Of a stretch of DNA of 64,000 bases, positions 34,794 to 44,081 are shown piece after piece. Under the pieces are notes generated by a model, which searched no databases, was not told the origin of the DNA, and saw nothing but the letters and a program-made list of their open reading frames with translations. The position numbers were made by a program, and so were the translations under genes. Within the stretch, counting starts at the first letter, position 1. The number at the start of each line of letters is the position of its first letter. This stretch comes from Lichenifustis flavocetrariae (GTDB lineage: Bacteria; Pseudomonadota; Alphaproteobacteria; Rhizobiales; Beijerinckiaceae): positions 151,363 to 215,362 of the forward strand of contig NZ_JAMOIM010000010.1 in the NCBI RefSeq assembly GCF_026130545.1, written 5' to 3'.

Positions 34794-37565
34794 CTACTTC
34801 CCCATGATGCGCTTACGTCGCTGCCAGGTCGCGACCTTCCGCAGGAGGCGCGAGAGCTGCTCGACCGAGTACGGCTTGTGCAGCAGTTCGAAGCCGTAGG
34901 TGCCGTTCTGGGCCAGCACGTGGCTGTAGCCGGATGCGAGCAGCACCGGCAGGTCATGGTGCTGGCGACGGATTTGGTGCGCGAGATCGATGCCGTTCAT
35001 GCCCGGCATTACCACGTCCGAGAACACGACGTCGAACCGATCGGCGTCCATCGCCAGCTCGGCCAAAGCCTCCTCGGCGTTGGCGGCCCACACGGTGACG
35101 TAGCCGAGTTCGGCCAGCGTCTGGGTGGCGAAGGTCCCGACGTCCTCGTTGTCCTCGACCACCAGCACGCAGGTGCCATGGCCGTCCACCAGGGGTTCGG
35201 GCTCGCCGACCTCCGCCGCTCGCGCCCTTCCATCCACGCGGGGAAGGTACAGGGTGAAGGTGGTTCCCTTTCCAAGCTGGCTCGCCACCGTGACCTCACC
35301 GCCGGATTGCTTGGCGAAGCCGAAGACTTGCGACAAGCCCAAGCCGGTTCCCTTGCCCACGCCCTTCGTGGTGAAGAACGGCTCGAAGATCTGCTCCAGT
35401 TGCGCTTCCGGGATGCCGGTGCCGGTGTCGGTGATCGACACGGCGACGAAGGCACCCTGGACGGGGGGGTGGGTCCGCACCGCCGGCATCTGCCGGACCG
35501 GTTGCACCTCGATCGTGAGCTGCCCCTCACCATCCATGGCGTCCCGGGCATTGATGGCCATGTTGACGAGCGCGGTGTCGAACTGGCTGGGATCGGCATT
35601 CAGGAAGCAGGCTTCCTCCGGCAACTGCGTCACGATCTTGATCCGCGATCCGGTCAGCGTGCCCATCATGTCGCCGATGGTGCGCACGCTGTGGGCAGCG
35701 TCGAACACCTCGGGTTTGAGGGACTGGCGACGCGCGAAAGCGAGGAGCTGCGCCGTCAGCTTGGCGGCACGATCCACGGTTTCAGAGATCGCCGCGACGT
35801 AGCGTGTCCGGCGCTCAGGGACCAAGTCGGGCCGCTTGAGGAGGTCGGTCGATGACTTGATGACGGTCAGCAGGTTGTTGAAGTCGTGTGCGACGCCGCC
35901 GGTGAGCTGGCCGATCGCTTCCATCTTCTGCGACTGACGAAGGGCCTCGTCGATCGCCGCGCGCTCGGACATGGCCATGGCGATGCGGTGTTCGAGGCTC
36001 TCGTTCAGCTCCCTCAGGCGCGTCTCGGCGGCCTGCCGTTCCGTCAGGTCGCGCTGGGCCGCCTTGAAAAGGCGTGCGTTGTCGATCGCGATGGCGGCCT
36101 GCGCCGCGACGGCAACCATGAGCCGTTCGTGCCGAAGCTGGAACCGGGCCGTCTCGGGATGCCCGAAGAAGAGCCCGCCGATCACCTCTCCCGAGCGTGA
36201 GGCGACCGGGACGGCGAGGTAGCTCCTCACCGGCAGGTGGCCCTTCGGCATGCCGTGATGCGGGGCGCTCTTCCCGTAACGCGAATCGGCCAGGATGTCG
36301 TCCGACCGCATCACGCCCTCGCCGCCGAAGGTCGGCGCGAAGACCGAGGTGTTGCGGGGCATGGGGAACTTGTCGAACTCGGAACGGTCGACCCCAGACA
36401 GCGTGTAGAGCATGTAGCTTCCGCCCTTGGGATCGAGGACGTTGTAGAAGAACGCCCCGAAATGGGCGCCGGTCAGTTCCACCCCCGCGTCCGTGACCAC
36501 CTGGACCACGCGTTCGAGATCGAGTTCGGCGGCCAAGACCGTCCCGATCCGGTTCAGGGTCTCCAAGGTTCGCTGTTCTTCCTTGAGGGCGACCTCGGAC
36601 CGGGACCGTTCGACGGCCGCCCACGTTCGCTCGGCCGCTTCCTCCAGGAGGCCGACCTCGTCGTGCGTCCAGCTGCGGGCCTTTCCGCTCAGGGCATAGA
36701 GAAGGGCGACGAGCTTGCCGTCCTTGACGAGCGGCGTGTTCAGGAAAGCCCGGGTGCCGATCGCCGCGAAGGCTCGGGCCGTCTCCGGACCGGTGAGCGG
36801 GTCGGCATCGGTATCCCGGATGCTCACCGTGCGTCCGGCCCGCAACTCGGCGCTCATGGCCGGACCGTATTCGTCGAGGACGTGGGGGCCGGCAGCGCTG
36901 GCGAAGCCGGGTGCCGTCCAATCACGCTCGATGAAGGTGCGCTCGCCCGTCTCGTTCGCCTCGGCGTAGCCGACGCAGTCGACCCCGAGATGGGGGCCAA
37001 GCGTCGCGCAGGCCGCAGCCTTGATGTCGGCGGGATCACTCAGATTGCGCAGGGCATCGTCCAGGACGACACGGAACGCCTGCCTACGACGCGCCTGGAC
37101 CTGCCGCGTGGTCTCGGTGCAGGCGCAGAACATGCCCGCGATGGCGCCTTCGTCCTCGCGGATCGGCGAGTAGGAGAAGGTGAACCAGGCGTCCTCCTCA
37201 TGCCCGTTCCGGGTCACGACGAGCGGGAGATCCTCCAGGAACGTGGATTGCCCCTGCAAGGCTTTCTGGATCAGCGGGTCGATGTCGCTCCAAATCTCGG
37301 ACCAAATGGCTTGGAAGGGCCGACCGATCGCCTCGGGGTGCTTGGCCCCGAGAATTTCGCTGTAGGCGTCGTTGTAGAGGAACCCGAGGTCCGGTCCCCA
37401 CGCGAGGAACATCGGGAAGGCGGATCCCAGCATCAGGTTGACGCTCATCCGCAAGGAGGGCCCCCAGGATCTTGGCTCGCCAAGCGGTGAGTTCGTCCAG
37501 TCGTGCGCACGCAACAGCGCGCCCATCGTCCCGCCATCGGGGAGCAAGGATCGGCTCTCCGGCAT
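34794..37565 (-). CDS. Hybrid sensor histidine kinase (PAS, two GAF, HisKA, HATPase, receiver)
   Basis: 923 residues without membrane segments, so a soluble sensor. A PAS domain (about 35-155, LGFLYNDAYSEILGAKHPEA) and a GAF region (165-320) are followed by a second GAF (340-510, with GAHFGAFFYNVLD and ERLMVAVAAQAAIAIDNARL). Then come the H-box (GGVAHDFNNLLTV, His near 560), ATPase boxes, and a receiver (CVLVVEDNEDV, acceptor in VVFSDVVMPGM near 848). The ATG lies three bases after the stop of a ParD-like gene on the same strand, so the pair is very probably translated together. The ligand is unknown. Confidence 0.92.
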   Translation of the reverse strand: MPESRSLLPDGGTMGALLRAHDWTNSPLGEPRSWGPSLRMSVNLMLGSAFPMFLAWGPDLGFLYNDAYSEILGAKHPEAIGRPFQAIWSEIWSDIDPLIQKALQGQSTFLEDLPLVVTRNGHEEDAWFTFSYSPIREDEGAIAGMFCACTETTRQVQARRRQAFRVVLDDALRNLSDPADIKAAACATLGPHLGVDCVGYAEANETGERTFIERDWTAPGFASAAGPHVLDEYGPAMSAELRAGRTVSIRDTDADPLTGPETARAFAAIGTRAFLNTPLVKDGKLVALLYALSGKARSWTHDEVGLLEEAAERTWAAVERSRSEVALKEEQRTLETLNRIGTVLAAELDLERVVQVVTDAGVELTGAHFGAFFYNVLDPKGGSYMLYTLSGVDRSEFDKFPMPRNTSVFAPTFGGEGVMRSDDILADSRYGKSAPHHGMPKGHLPVRSYLAVPVASRSGEVIGGLFFGHPETARFQLRHERLMVAVAAQAAIAIDNARLFKAAQRDLTERQAAETRLRELNESLEHRIAMAMSERAAIDEALRQSQKMEAIGQLTGGVAHDFNNLLTVIKSSTDLLKRPDLVPERRTRYVAAISETVDRAAKLTAQLLAFARRQSLKPEVFDAAHSVRTIGDMMGTLTGSRIKIVTQLPEEACFLNADPSQFDTALVNMAINARDAMDGEGQLTIEVQPVRQMPAVRTHPPVQGAFVAVSITDTGTGIPEAQLEQIFEPFFTTKGVGKGTGLGLSQVFGFAKQSGGEVTVASQLGKGTTFTLYLPRVDGRARAAEVGEPEPLVDGHGTCVLVVEDNEDVGTFATQTLAELGYVTVWAANAEEALAELAMDADRFDVVFSDVVMPGMNGIDLAHQIRRQHHDLPVLLASGYSHVLAQNGTYGFELLHKPYSVEQLSRLLRKVATWQRRKRIMGK

Positions 37566-37568
37566 CGC

Positions 37569-37772
37569 TCAGACCTGACCTTGCCCGCGTGATGGCCCTG
37601 GCGATGCGCACGGCTGTCGGTCGATCCTGGCCTCGTCCCGTTCCCGCAGGAGCCGGATGGCCGTGCGGATGAGGTCGCTGACCGAGAGGTACTCACCCCG
37701 GTCGACCTGGGCGTCGACCCAATCCTTGAGGGGCCCCGTCAGGGCGATATGGCGAGAGTACGTGGCCGGCAT
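37569..37772 (-). CDS. ParD-like ribbon-helix-helix protein coupled to a sensor kinase (no toxin)
   Basis: 67 residues from ATG at 37772. MPATYSRHIALTGPLKDWVD and GEYLSVSDLIRTAIRLLRER form the ribbon-helix-helix of ParD antitoxins; the C-terminal toxin-binding part is short and Pro/Gly/Gln-rich (CASPGPSRGQGQV). No ParE gene is present on either side. Its stop is three bases before the hybrid kinase ATG, so it may regulate that operon instead of neutralising a toxin. The same arrangement recurs at 46024. Confidence 0.72.
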   Translation of the reverse strand: MPATYSRHIALTGPLKDWVDAQVDRGEYLSVSDLIRTAIRLLRERDEARIDRQPCASPGPSRGQGQV

Positions 37773-38459
37773 GCCCCAGACATACCACACAGTCGACGCC
37801 GCGGGTGTTTCTCCATCTCCCACCGGCGCGGTGTTTCGATGCACAAGCGCCCGACCCGGAGGCTTGTCCGCGAACGGTCCCCGATGCGGGTCGCCAAGTT
37901 TGTCATGTCGAACCGCTTGGTCAGAACGTGCATGCCGTGGTCGAGCGGGCCGTGGTCGAGCACCGAGTTCTCGGCGTGACCCGCGTACCCCTTCAGCACC
38001 GCCCCGCGCCGCGATGCACCGGGCCTGACGCAGCAGCTCGTCAGGCGGCTGCCTTGCGCCGGGCGGCCGCCAGCGCGCCGGCACCGATCAGCAGCGCTTC
38101 CCCGGTCCGGTTGACCATTCGACGCATCCGAGCCCGGCGGAGCTGGCCTCGGGCAGCGGAGGATCTCGGCCTGATACTCGACTTTCCTTGGCGTGAACGC
38201 CTCGATCCCGAACTCGCCCACGCGTCATCTCTTGCAGCCGCATCGAATCGACGAACGCTCCGTGTAGGGACGGTTGCGCAAGGAGGTCCAAGTGGATGGG
38301 CGACGCAGGATTGGTCGTCCCGGGCCCTGCGACCGCCGCGCTGCCGGTCTCGCAACGGATCGACGGAGCGTCGCCGTTGGACCCGTCCCGAAGCGTCATC
38401 AAAGCCCCAATGCACTGAGGCCGGGGTAGTCAGTGGGGCGCGGTCCGACACGATCCCAG
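37773..38459. other. Decayed region, no intact gene
   Basis: No frame gives a convincing protein. A minus-strand patch near 38210-38290 reads IHLDLLAQPSLHGAFVDSMR, which loosely recalls the conserved stretch of IS3-type transposase catalytic domains (QNAFIESFNGRLRD). It may be the worn remainder of an insertion sequence. Confidence 0.35.
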
Positions 38460-39379
38460 TGGAACTTTCGATCAGCCTCTCCGATCGCGACGTCGTTGAT
38501 GCTGGCGTGACCGAACGTGGCGAGGTGTTCCTTCACAGCTGCCGGCAGGTGCTGGAGGACATCGAGCAAGCCGAGCGCCGCGCCCAGGGCGAGGACGCCG
38601 AGCCGCGGGGATCGCTGAAGGTCGCCGCGCCCATCCTGTTCGGGCGCCTGCACGTGCTGCCGATCGTCAGCCGTGTCTTGACGAAGCATCCGGGCCTGAC
38701 CGTCCATTTGACGCTGTCGGATCGGAACGTCCACCTGGCTGAGGAATCCGTGGACGTGGCGGTCCGGGTAGGCGACCTGGCCGACAGCAGCATGAAGGCG
38801 ATCCGCCTCGGGTCCGTCAGCCAAGTCCTGGTGGCGAGCCCCGGATATCTCGCGCGTCGCGGAACGCCGAAGACGCCGAAAGACCTGCCCGCCCACGACG
38901 TCATCGCATTCGAGAGTCTGGACACGACCAACGAATGGCGCTTCGGACCGGCCGGCAAGCTGGTCCGGGTCGAGCCCCGCTTGACCGTGAACAGCGCCGA
39001 TGCGGCGATCGCGGCCGCGGAGGCGGGCCTTGGAATCTCCAGGACCCTGTCCTACCAGGTGAGGGCAAGCGTGCTCGCCGGCCGCCTGGTCCCGCTCCTG
39101 GTCGGTTTCACCGCCGGCAAGCTTCCGGTCAGCGCGATCTACCCAGCGCGCCGCATGGCCTCGGCCAACCTCGGCGCCTTCATCGAGAACGCACGGAATT
39201 ACTTCAAGGAGACCCTCTCGTCCCGATCGAGGAATGGGCAATCCCGGCGAACGAAGGCGATCCAGGAAGGGAAGCGGCCCCGGAGCCCCCCTTGCACCCA
39301 TGGCCACGGCAGGCTTGCTCAGCCTGTCACAGGCGATTTTCGGCGTCGACAAGCAGCCGATCCCGCAATGCGTCGATGA
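38460..39379 (+). pseudogene. LysR-type regulator lacking its DNA-binding domain
   Basis: Homology begins at [20 protein letters not shown], the point right after the helix-turn-helix in LysR regulators, and continues through [20 protein letters not shown] and the periplasmic-binding-type effector domain ([20 protein letters not shown]) to [11 protein letters not shown]. The roughly 70-residue N-terminal DNA-binding part is absent, and upstream sequence is unrelated. After the natural end the frame runs on with an unrelated tail that overlaps the next LysR gene from the other side by about 50 bases. It is almost certainly non-functional as a regulator. Confidence 0.72.
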
Positions 39380-40220
39380 AAGCCCGCACCCTCGAAGGCA
39401 ACTGGGAACGCGTCGGGAAGACGGCCCATATCCCCACCTCCAGCGGCTTGACGTCAGCGAGGACGATTCGAACCAACTCCCCGCGCGCGATGTGCTCATG
39501 CACGTCCCAGTAGGTCAGCATGGCGATGCCGACGCCCGCGATGCAGGCCGCCCGCACCGCATCGACGGTGCTGGCCGACAAGGGACCACCGATGCGAACC
39601 CGGTGCATCTCCCCGTCGCGCGTGAAGGGCCAATTGTCCATCGCGTGAAGCTTGATGCACGAATGCCCCGCAAGGTCCGCTGTGGTGGCGGGTTCACCAA
39701 AGCGCCCGACGTAGGTCGGCGATGCGCAGAGGGTGAAGGGATTGTCGGCCACCCTCGTCGCGATCAGGTCCGAAGGCTTCATCACCGCCACGCGAACGGC
39801 CACGTCCAGTCCTGCCGTCGCGATGTCGATGACCCCGTCGCTCAGGGTCAAGTCGACGCGCAGCGCGGGGTTCTCGGTGATCAACGCGGCCACGACGGGA
39901 ACGATGACGGAATGGCCGATGACGTTCGGCGCCGTGATCTTCAACACGCCCGAGAGGGCGGAGACGCCGGACGAGACCGCGTTCAATGCCGAATCGCGAG
40001 CTTCGATAAGCGTTGCCGCATGGGGTAGGAAGGCCTCTCCCTCCGGCGTCAGCGAGAGGGACCGCGTGGTGCGGTGGAACAGGCGCGCGCCCAACTCGGC
40101 TTCCAGGCCCGCCAACCTCCGGCTGACCAACATCGGCGACGTGCCCATTCGACGCGCCGCGGCCGACAGGCTGCCGACCGACGCGATGGCGCGAAACAGG
40201 GCCACATCCGCAAGATCCAT
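39327..40220 (-). CDS. LysR-family transcriptional regulator
   Basis: 297 residues, intact. The N-terminal helix-turn-helix reads [20 protein letters not shown] and [20 protein letters not shown]; the effector domain follows from about residue 90. It belongs to the CrgA/DsdC-like group that controls oxidoreductase genes. It is divergent from the old yellow enzyme gene (start at 40366) across about 145 bases, so control of that gene is likely. Its 3' end overlaps the LysR fragment on the other strand. Confidence 0.92.
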   Translation of the reverse strand: MDLADVALFRAIASVGSLSAAARRMGTSPMLVSRRLAGLEAELGARLFHRTTRSLSLTPEGEAFLPHAATLIEARDSALNAVSSGVSALSGVLKITAPNVIGHSVIVPVVAALITENPALRVDLTLSDGVIDIATAGLDVAVRVAVMKPSDLIATRVADNPFTLCASPTYVGRFGEPATTADLAGHSCIKLHAMDNWPFTRDGEMHRVRIGGPLSASTVDAVRAACIAGVGIAMLTYWDVHEHIARGELVRIVLADVKPLEVGIWAVFPTRSQLPSRVRAFIDALRDRLLVDAENRL

Positions 40221-40365
40221 ACTTTAACGCTAGACGATACAGTCCTTATCGTCCATCCCGGCTTCTGCGTCCGGTCCCCAAGGACTAAATCCAATCCCAG
40301 CAAGCGGACATCCTGCCCTACAGGGAGGAAGGCGTCCGATGGAAAGGCTTCCGGAGGTCTGGACG

Positions 40366-41469
40366 ATGGACATCGACACCAGCGCGCTTTTCGCGCCGAC
40401 CGTTATAAACGGCCACACCGTGAAGAACCGCCTCTCCGTCGCGCCGATGACCCGCATCACCGCCACGGAGGACGGTCGGGCGACCGAGACGATGACCCGC
40501 TACTACGAGCGCTTCGCGCGGGGCGGCTTCGGGACGGTCATCACCGAAGGCATCTACACCGACCAGGCGTTCTCGCAGGGCTACGTCCATCAGCCCGGCT
40601 TGACAGACGAGGCGCAGGCCAATGCCTGGAAGCCGGTCGTCCGCGCCATCAAGGCGCACGGCGCGCTCGCCATCGCCCAGTTGATGCACGCCGGCGCGCT
40701 GCGCCAGGGCAATCGCTTCCGAGGGACAACGGTAGGGCCGTCCCCGGTCCAGCCGAAGGGCGAACAGATGGCGTTCTACCACGGCAAGGACCGCTATGTT
40801 CTGCCCGCCGAAATCACGGAGGCGCAGATCGCCGACGCCATCGACGGCTTCGCCGCGTCGGCGGGGCGCGCGATCGAGGTTGCCGGGTTCGACGCCGTCG
40901 AGATCCACGGTGCCAATGGGTATCTCCTCGACCAGTTCCTGACCGACTACGCCAACGCTAGGGCGGATCGATGGGGCGGCGCCACCGGGAACCGCGTGCG
41001 CTTGATCCTCGAAACCTTCAAGGCGGTGCGCGCGAGGGTCGGCGTTAAGGTGCCGGTGGGCGTCCGCATCTCCCAGGGGAAGGTGAACGACCACGATCAC
41101 AAGTGGGCCGATACGGAGCGCGACGCGGAGATCATCTTCGGCAGCCTCGCCGAGGCCGGTGCGGACTTCATCCACGTGACCGAGCATGAGGCTTGGAAGC
41201 CAGCCTTCCCCGAGAGCGGCCCCTCCTTGATGCGCCTCGCCAAGCGCTACGCGCCCAAGGCAGCAGTCTTCGCCAACGGCGGCCTGCACGACGTCGAGCG
41301 GGCAGTGGCCGCGCTGGACGACGGCGCCGACATCGTCACCATCGGCCGCGGTGCGCTGGCGAATCCCGACCTTGCTCGGCGCTGGTCCGATCGCAGCGTC
41401 CTCAAGGACTTCGACCCGTCGATCTTGGGTCCCTTCGCCGACATCAAGGACTCCGAGCTAGCGATGTAA
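40366..41469 (+). CDS. NADH:flavin oxidoreductase / old yellow enzyme (NemA-like)
   Basis: 367 residues from ATG at 40366, preceded by GGAGGT at a good distance; an ATG at 40339 with its own binding site is possible. The TIM barrel has NGHTVKNRLSVAPMTRI (start of the FMN site), AIAQLMHAGALRQG, and the substrate-binding pair in FDAVEIHGANGYLLDQFLTD. Phosphate of FMN is gripped by VTIGRGALANPDLARRW. It reduces activated C=C bonds or nitro compounds with NAD(P)H. The gene opens a redox group with an ABM-domain protein and an alpha/beta hydrolase, under a divergent LysR gene. Confidence 0.93.
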   Translation: MDIDTSALFAPTVINGHTVKNRLSVAPMTRITATEDGRATETMTRYYERFARGGFGTVITEGIYTDQAFSQGYVHQPGLTDEAQANAWKPVVRAIKAHGALAIAQLMHAGALRQGNRFRGTTVGPSPVQPKGEQMAFYHGKDRYVLPAEITEAQIADAIDGFAASAGRAIEVAGFDAVEIHGANGYLLDQFLTDYANARADRWGGATGNRVRLILETFKAVRARVGVKVPVGVRISQGKVNDHDHKWADTERDAEIIFGSLAEAGADFIHVTEHEAWKPAFPESGPSLMRLAKRYAPKAAVFANGGLHDVERAVAALDDGADIVTIGRGALANPDLARRWSDRSVLKDFDPSILGPFADIKDSELAM

Positions 41470-41616
41470 CGGCGCCTCGACTGTCGCGGCTCGAAGATAT
41501 GCCCTCGGTCGAAGACCGGCCGAAGGGATGTCCAGACGGAATGCCCTCTGGATTCGGAATCGCTGCGGATGCAGCGCTGGCCACACCCGCAGGGTGTTCA
41601 TGAGAGGAAGATCCAA

Positions 41617-41916
41617 ATGGCTAAGTTCGCGCTACTTGTTGAGTTGAAGGCCAAACCGGGAAAGGAGGTGGAAGTCGAGGCGTTCCTGGAAAAGGAAGCC
41701 ACCCTGGTCAGGGGTGAGCCTGGCACGTTGTCGTGGCACGCGGCGAAAATCGAAGGTGAGACCGGCGTCTATCGGGTCTTCGACACCTTCGATGACGAGG
41801 GTGCCCGCGAAGCCCATTTGAACGGCGAGGCTGGACAGGAGCTTGTGGAGAAGGCGGACGAGTTGTTCGCCGTGACTCCCAAGGTCCATCGCCTTCAGAT
41901 CGTCGCCCAGAAGTAG
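41617..41916 (+). CDS. Antibiotic biosynthesis monooxygenase (ABM) domain protein
   Basis: 99 residues from ATG at 41617 (MAKFALLVELKAKPGKEVEV), with a good binding site (GAGAGGAAG). The single ABM ferredoxin-like fold is clear: PGTLSWHAAKIEGETGVYRV, FDTFDDEGAREAHLNGEAGQ and the C-terminal strand PKVHRLQIVAQK. Relatives such as YgiN oxidise quinols without cofactor; the His-containing strand fits. It follows the old yellow enzyme gene on the same strand, consistent with quinone or electrophile handling. Confidence 0.87.
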   Translation: MAKFALLVELKAKPGKEVEVEAFLEKEATLVRGEPGTLSWHAAKIEGETGVYRVFDTFDDEGAREAHLNGEAGQELVEKADELFAVTPKVHRLQIVAQK

Positions 41917-42026
41917 GGTCTTACCTACAGCTCTTTCTCCAACCCGATGATGATCTTGGGCGGCTTGGCTCAATGCACACGCCTGCCGCCCATCTCCTGG
42001 CGCCACGCTTTTCGGAAGGGATCACA

Positions 42027-42752
42027 ATGGACATCGAGACAACCAAACCTACGATCGTGCTCGTGCACGGTGCCGTCGAGGACTCGTCGCTCTGGACCCA
42101 TGGGGTCATCCAGCGGCTCCAGCGCGACGGATACCCGGTCAAGGTCTTCTCCAATCCCTTGCGGGGCCTGGCCGTCGACGCGGCCTACCTGCGGAGCCTG
42201 CTGGACACGATCGAGGGGTCCGTGATCCTCGTTTCCCATGCCTACGGCGGGGCCGTGATCACCCAGGCCGGGGACGACCCCAAGGTCAAGGGCCTCGTCT
42301 ACGCGGGCTCACCCATGCCCGGGGTCGGGGAATCCACGAACGATTGCCTCGAACGCTTCCCCGGTGGCGACTTCGCCTCGTCCGTCGACCTGATCCCATA
42401 CACCTTGCCAGACGGAACCAGCGGCACGAACGTCCTCGTCAAGGCCGACAGGTACGCCTACCTCCTCGCCGCCGACGTGCATGCGGACAAGCTCGCCCTC
42501 ATGATCGCCACCCAGCGCCCCATCGCCCTGCAAGCCCTCAACGACAAGCTGACGACGGCTGCATGGACGAGCAAGCCAAGCTGGCAAATCAGGCCACTAT
42601 TGGATCCCGTCATCCCCGTGGAGGAATTCAAGTTCGAGGCCGATCGCGCCCACTCCCACGTCATCGAGCTGAACTCCTCGCACGCGATCCCCGTCGTTTT
42701 CCCGGACGTCGTGGTCGACGTGATCGAGAAGGCGGCCCGCGCGGTCGCGTGA
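42027..42752 (+). CDS. Alpha/beta hydrolase-fold protein with altered nucleophile
   Basis: 241 residues from ATG at 42027 (MDIETTKPTIVLVHGAVEDS). The oxyanion-region motif is VLVHGAVEDSSLW and the fold continues normally to the C-terminal His segment (IELNSSHAIPVVFPDVVVDV). The nucleophile elbow, normally GHSxGG, reads VILVSHAYGGAVI, so the catalytic serine is replaced by alanine. Either the protein has lost hydrolase activity and binds a ligand, or another residue serves. It lies in the redox group downstream of the ABM gene. Confidence 0.85.
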   Translation: MDIETTKPTIVLVHGAVEDSSLWTHGVIQRLQRDGYPVKVFSNPLRGLAVDAAYLRSLLDTIEGSVILVSHAYGGAVITQAGDDPKVKGLVYAGSPMPGVGESTNDCLERFPGGDFASSVDLIPYTLPDGTSGTNVLVKADRYAYLLAADVHADKLALMIATQRPIALQALNDKLTTAAWTSKPSWQIRPLLDPVIPVEEFKFEADRAHSHVIELNSSHAIPVVFPDVVVDVIEKAARAVA

Positions 42753-42878
42753 TAGCGGTGGTGGCCGGTGTGCGCGGCGGCCGTCGAGTTTCGGATCGGT
42801 CCGGTGTGACCCTGCCGTCGAAGTGCCCTACCGGGCTCGATCGGGATCACGGCGCGGCATGGATGAAAAGGAATAGGC

Positions 42879-43502
42879 ATGAAAACCACCCTTGAGCTTC
42901 ACGGCGCCCAGACCGGCAATTGCTTCAGGGCCGCGATCGCGCTTGAGGAAGCAGGCCTGTCCTACACGCCCAGGATCGTGGACCTTTCCATCGGCGAGCA
43001 TCTGCGCGGCGAACATCTCGCATTGAACCCGGCGGGAAAGGTCCCCGTTCTCGTCGAGAAGGAAGAAGGCCTGGAGCCCTTCATCCTCACCCAATCGAAC
43101 GCGATCATCCTGTATGCCGCCGGGAAGGCACCGGGTCGATTGCTGCCCGGAAGCGATCGTGACCGCTCAATCTGCTTGGAGCGCTTCTTCTTCTTCGTGA
43201 CCGACGTCATAGCCGTCAGTCACGCGGCGTTTTCGCTTCGCGCCACGAGCGCCCAGCAGGGGCAGAAGATCCTGGCGGACCGAGCGCTCGCGACCCTTGA
43301 GACGGCGGAAAGGTACGTCGCCCACGACGAATTCATGGCCGGCGAGACGTTCAGCGCGGCAGACATCGCCGCCTTCACCATCGCTCGATCCATGGAAATG
43401 GATCTGCCGTGGCCGAAGCTCCCCAGTCTGCGGAAATGGTTCGAACGGATCGAGGGCCGCCCCGCCGTCAAGCGCGGGCTGGAGGCGTTCGATCGGGTTT
43501 AG
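42879..43502 (+). CDS. Glutathione S-transferase family protein
   Basis: 207 residues. The thioredoxin-like half has a start KTTLELHGAQTGNCFRAAIA, where a Cys/Ser/Asn region is the usual GST active site, then NPAGKVPVLVEKE (cis-Pro) and LTQSNAIILYAAGK (gamma-Glu binding). The helical half has MAGETFSAADIAAFTIARSM, the N-capping and hydrophobic staple motif. Family activity is conjugation of glutathione to electrophiles. It closes the redox group; 126 bases separate it from the hydrolase gene. Confidence 0.88.
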   Translation: MKTTLELHGAQTGNCFRAAIALEEAGLSYTPRIVDLSIGEHLRGEHLALNPAGKVPVLVEKEEGLEPFILTQSNAIILYAAGKAPGRLLPGSDRDRSICLERFFFFVTDVIAVSHAAFSLRATSAQQGQKILADRALATLETAERYVAHDEFMAGETFSAADIAAFTIARSMEMDLPWPKLPSLRKWFERIEGRPAVKRGLEAFDRV

Positions 43503-43901
43503 GGCCTGGGGTCCGAGCCGGTTTGATTGACGGCGGGCAAGAGGCCTTTCGACCGTGCGGAGTTGGAGCCTCGACGCCGCATCCGTCAGGACGGCTGGCA
43601 GCGGAGGGCGGCGTGGGTCGAGCTTATCGACCCCAAGGAGACGGTAAGATCGACGGCCTCGACTCTCGCGGTGCGGATCGCGGAAGTGCATGACGGGCGG
43701 CCGTTCCCGGCCCCCCGCAAAAGAGAAGCCTTGGGAGATTCCACGAGGGCCATCATCACGTCCTGGCTGTCTTCCGTGTGGCGCGACACCGCGTATGTTC
43801 GTATGGTCTCGACACGCGTTCCCAAACCTGCGGATTTCGTCCAACCGCGCCAGCGCGGCAGTGATCCCACTGCATCCTCGGCGACGGTCGAGGTCGCGTA
43901 C
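43503..43901. other. No recognisable gene
   Basis: Frames across this stretch are open on both strands but give compositions without known folds, and no ribosome-binding site decides one. It is probably degraded sequence next to the glycosyltransferase fragment. Confidence 0.35.
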
Positions 43902-44081
43902 ATGAAGGTTCTCTTCACCTGTCGACCAATGGTGGCCACTTTCAGCCGTTGCTTCCCCTAGCCGCAGCGGCGCGCGAACGGGGACACTCCGTTGCCTTTG
44001 CCACCGGCGAGCCGGTCGCAACCCGAGCGCGCGCGGCGGGCTTTGACGTTTGCCTTGTTAAAGGCGCCGTTGAACCCGGAC
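43902..44081 (+). pseudogene. N-terminal fragment of a UDP-glycosyltransferase (MGT type) with a frameshift
   Basis: The start MKVLFTCRPMV, then in another frame GHFQPLLPLAAAARERGHSV and AFATGEPVATRARAAG, form the first Rossmann strand-helix pair of macrolide-type glycosyltransferases. Expected ATG GTG GGC CAC has lost one G near 43934, so the original frame stops after ten codons. Homology ends by about 44081 (VKGAVEPG). No C-terminal half is found nearby. It is clearly non-functional. Confidence 0.78.

Noticed and set aside
36237..37490. A 417-codon plus-strand frame across the hybrid kinase
   Set aside because: Antisense to a clearly coding PAS-GAF region and without any motif.
37400..38100. 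Complete ParDE toxin-antitoxin locus
   Set aside because: Only the ParD-like part is present. No ParE-like frame was found on either strand next to it.
43586..43939. A 117-codon minus-strand frame opposite the glycosyltransferase fragment
   Set aside because: No domain, and the opposite strand shows clear glycosyltransferase homology over part of it.
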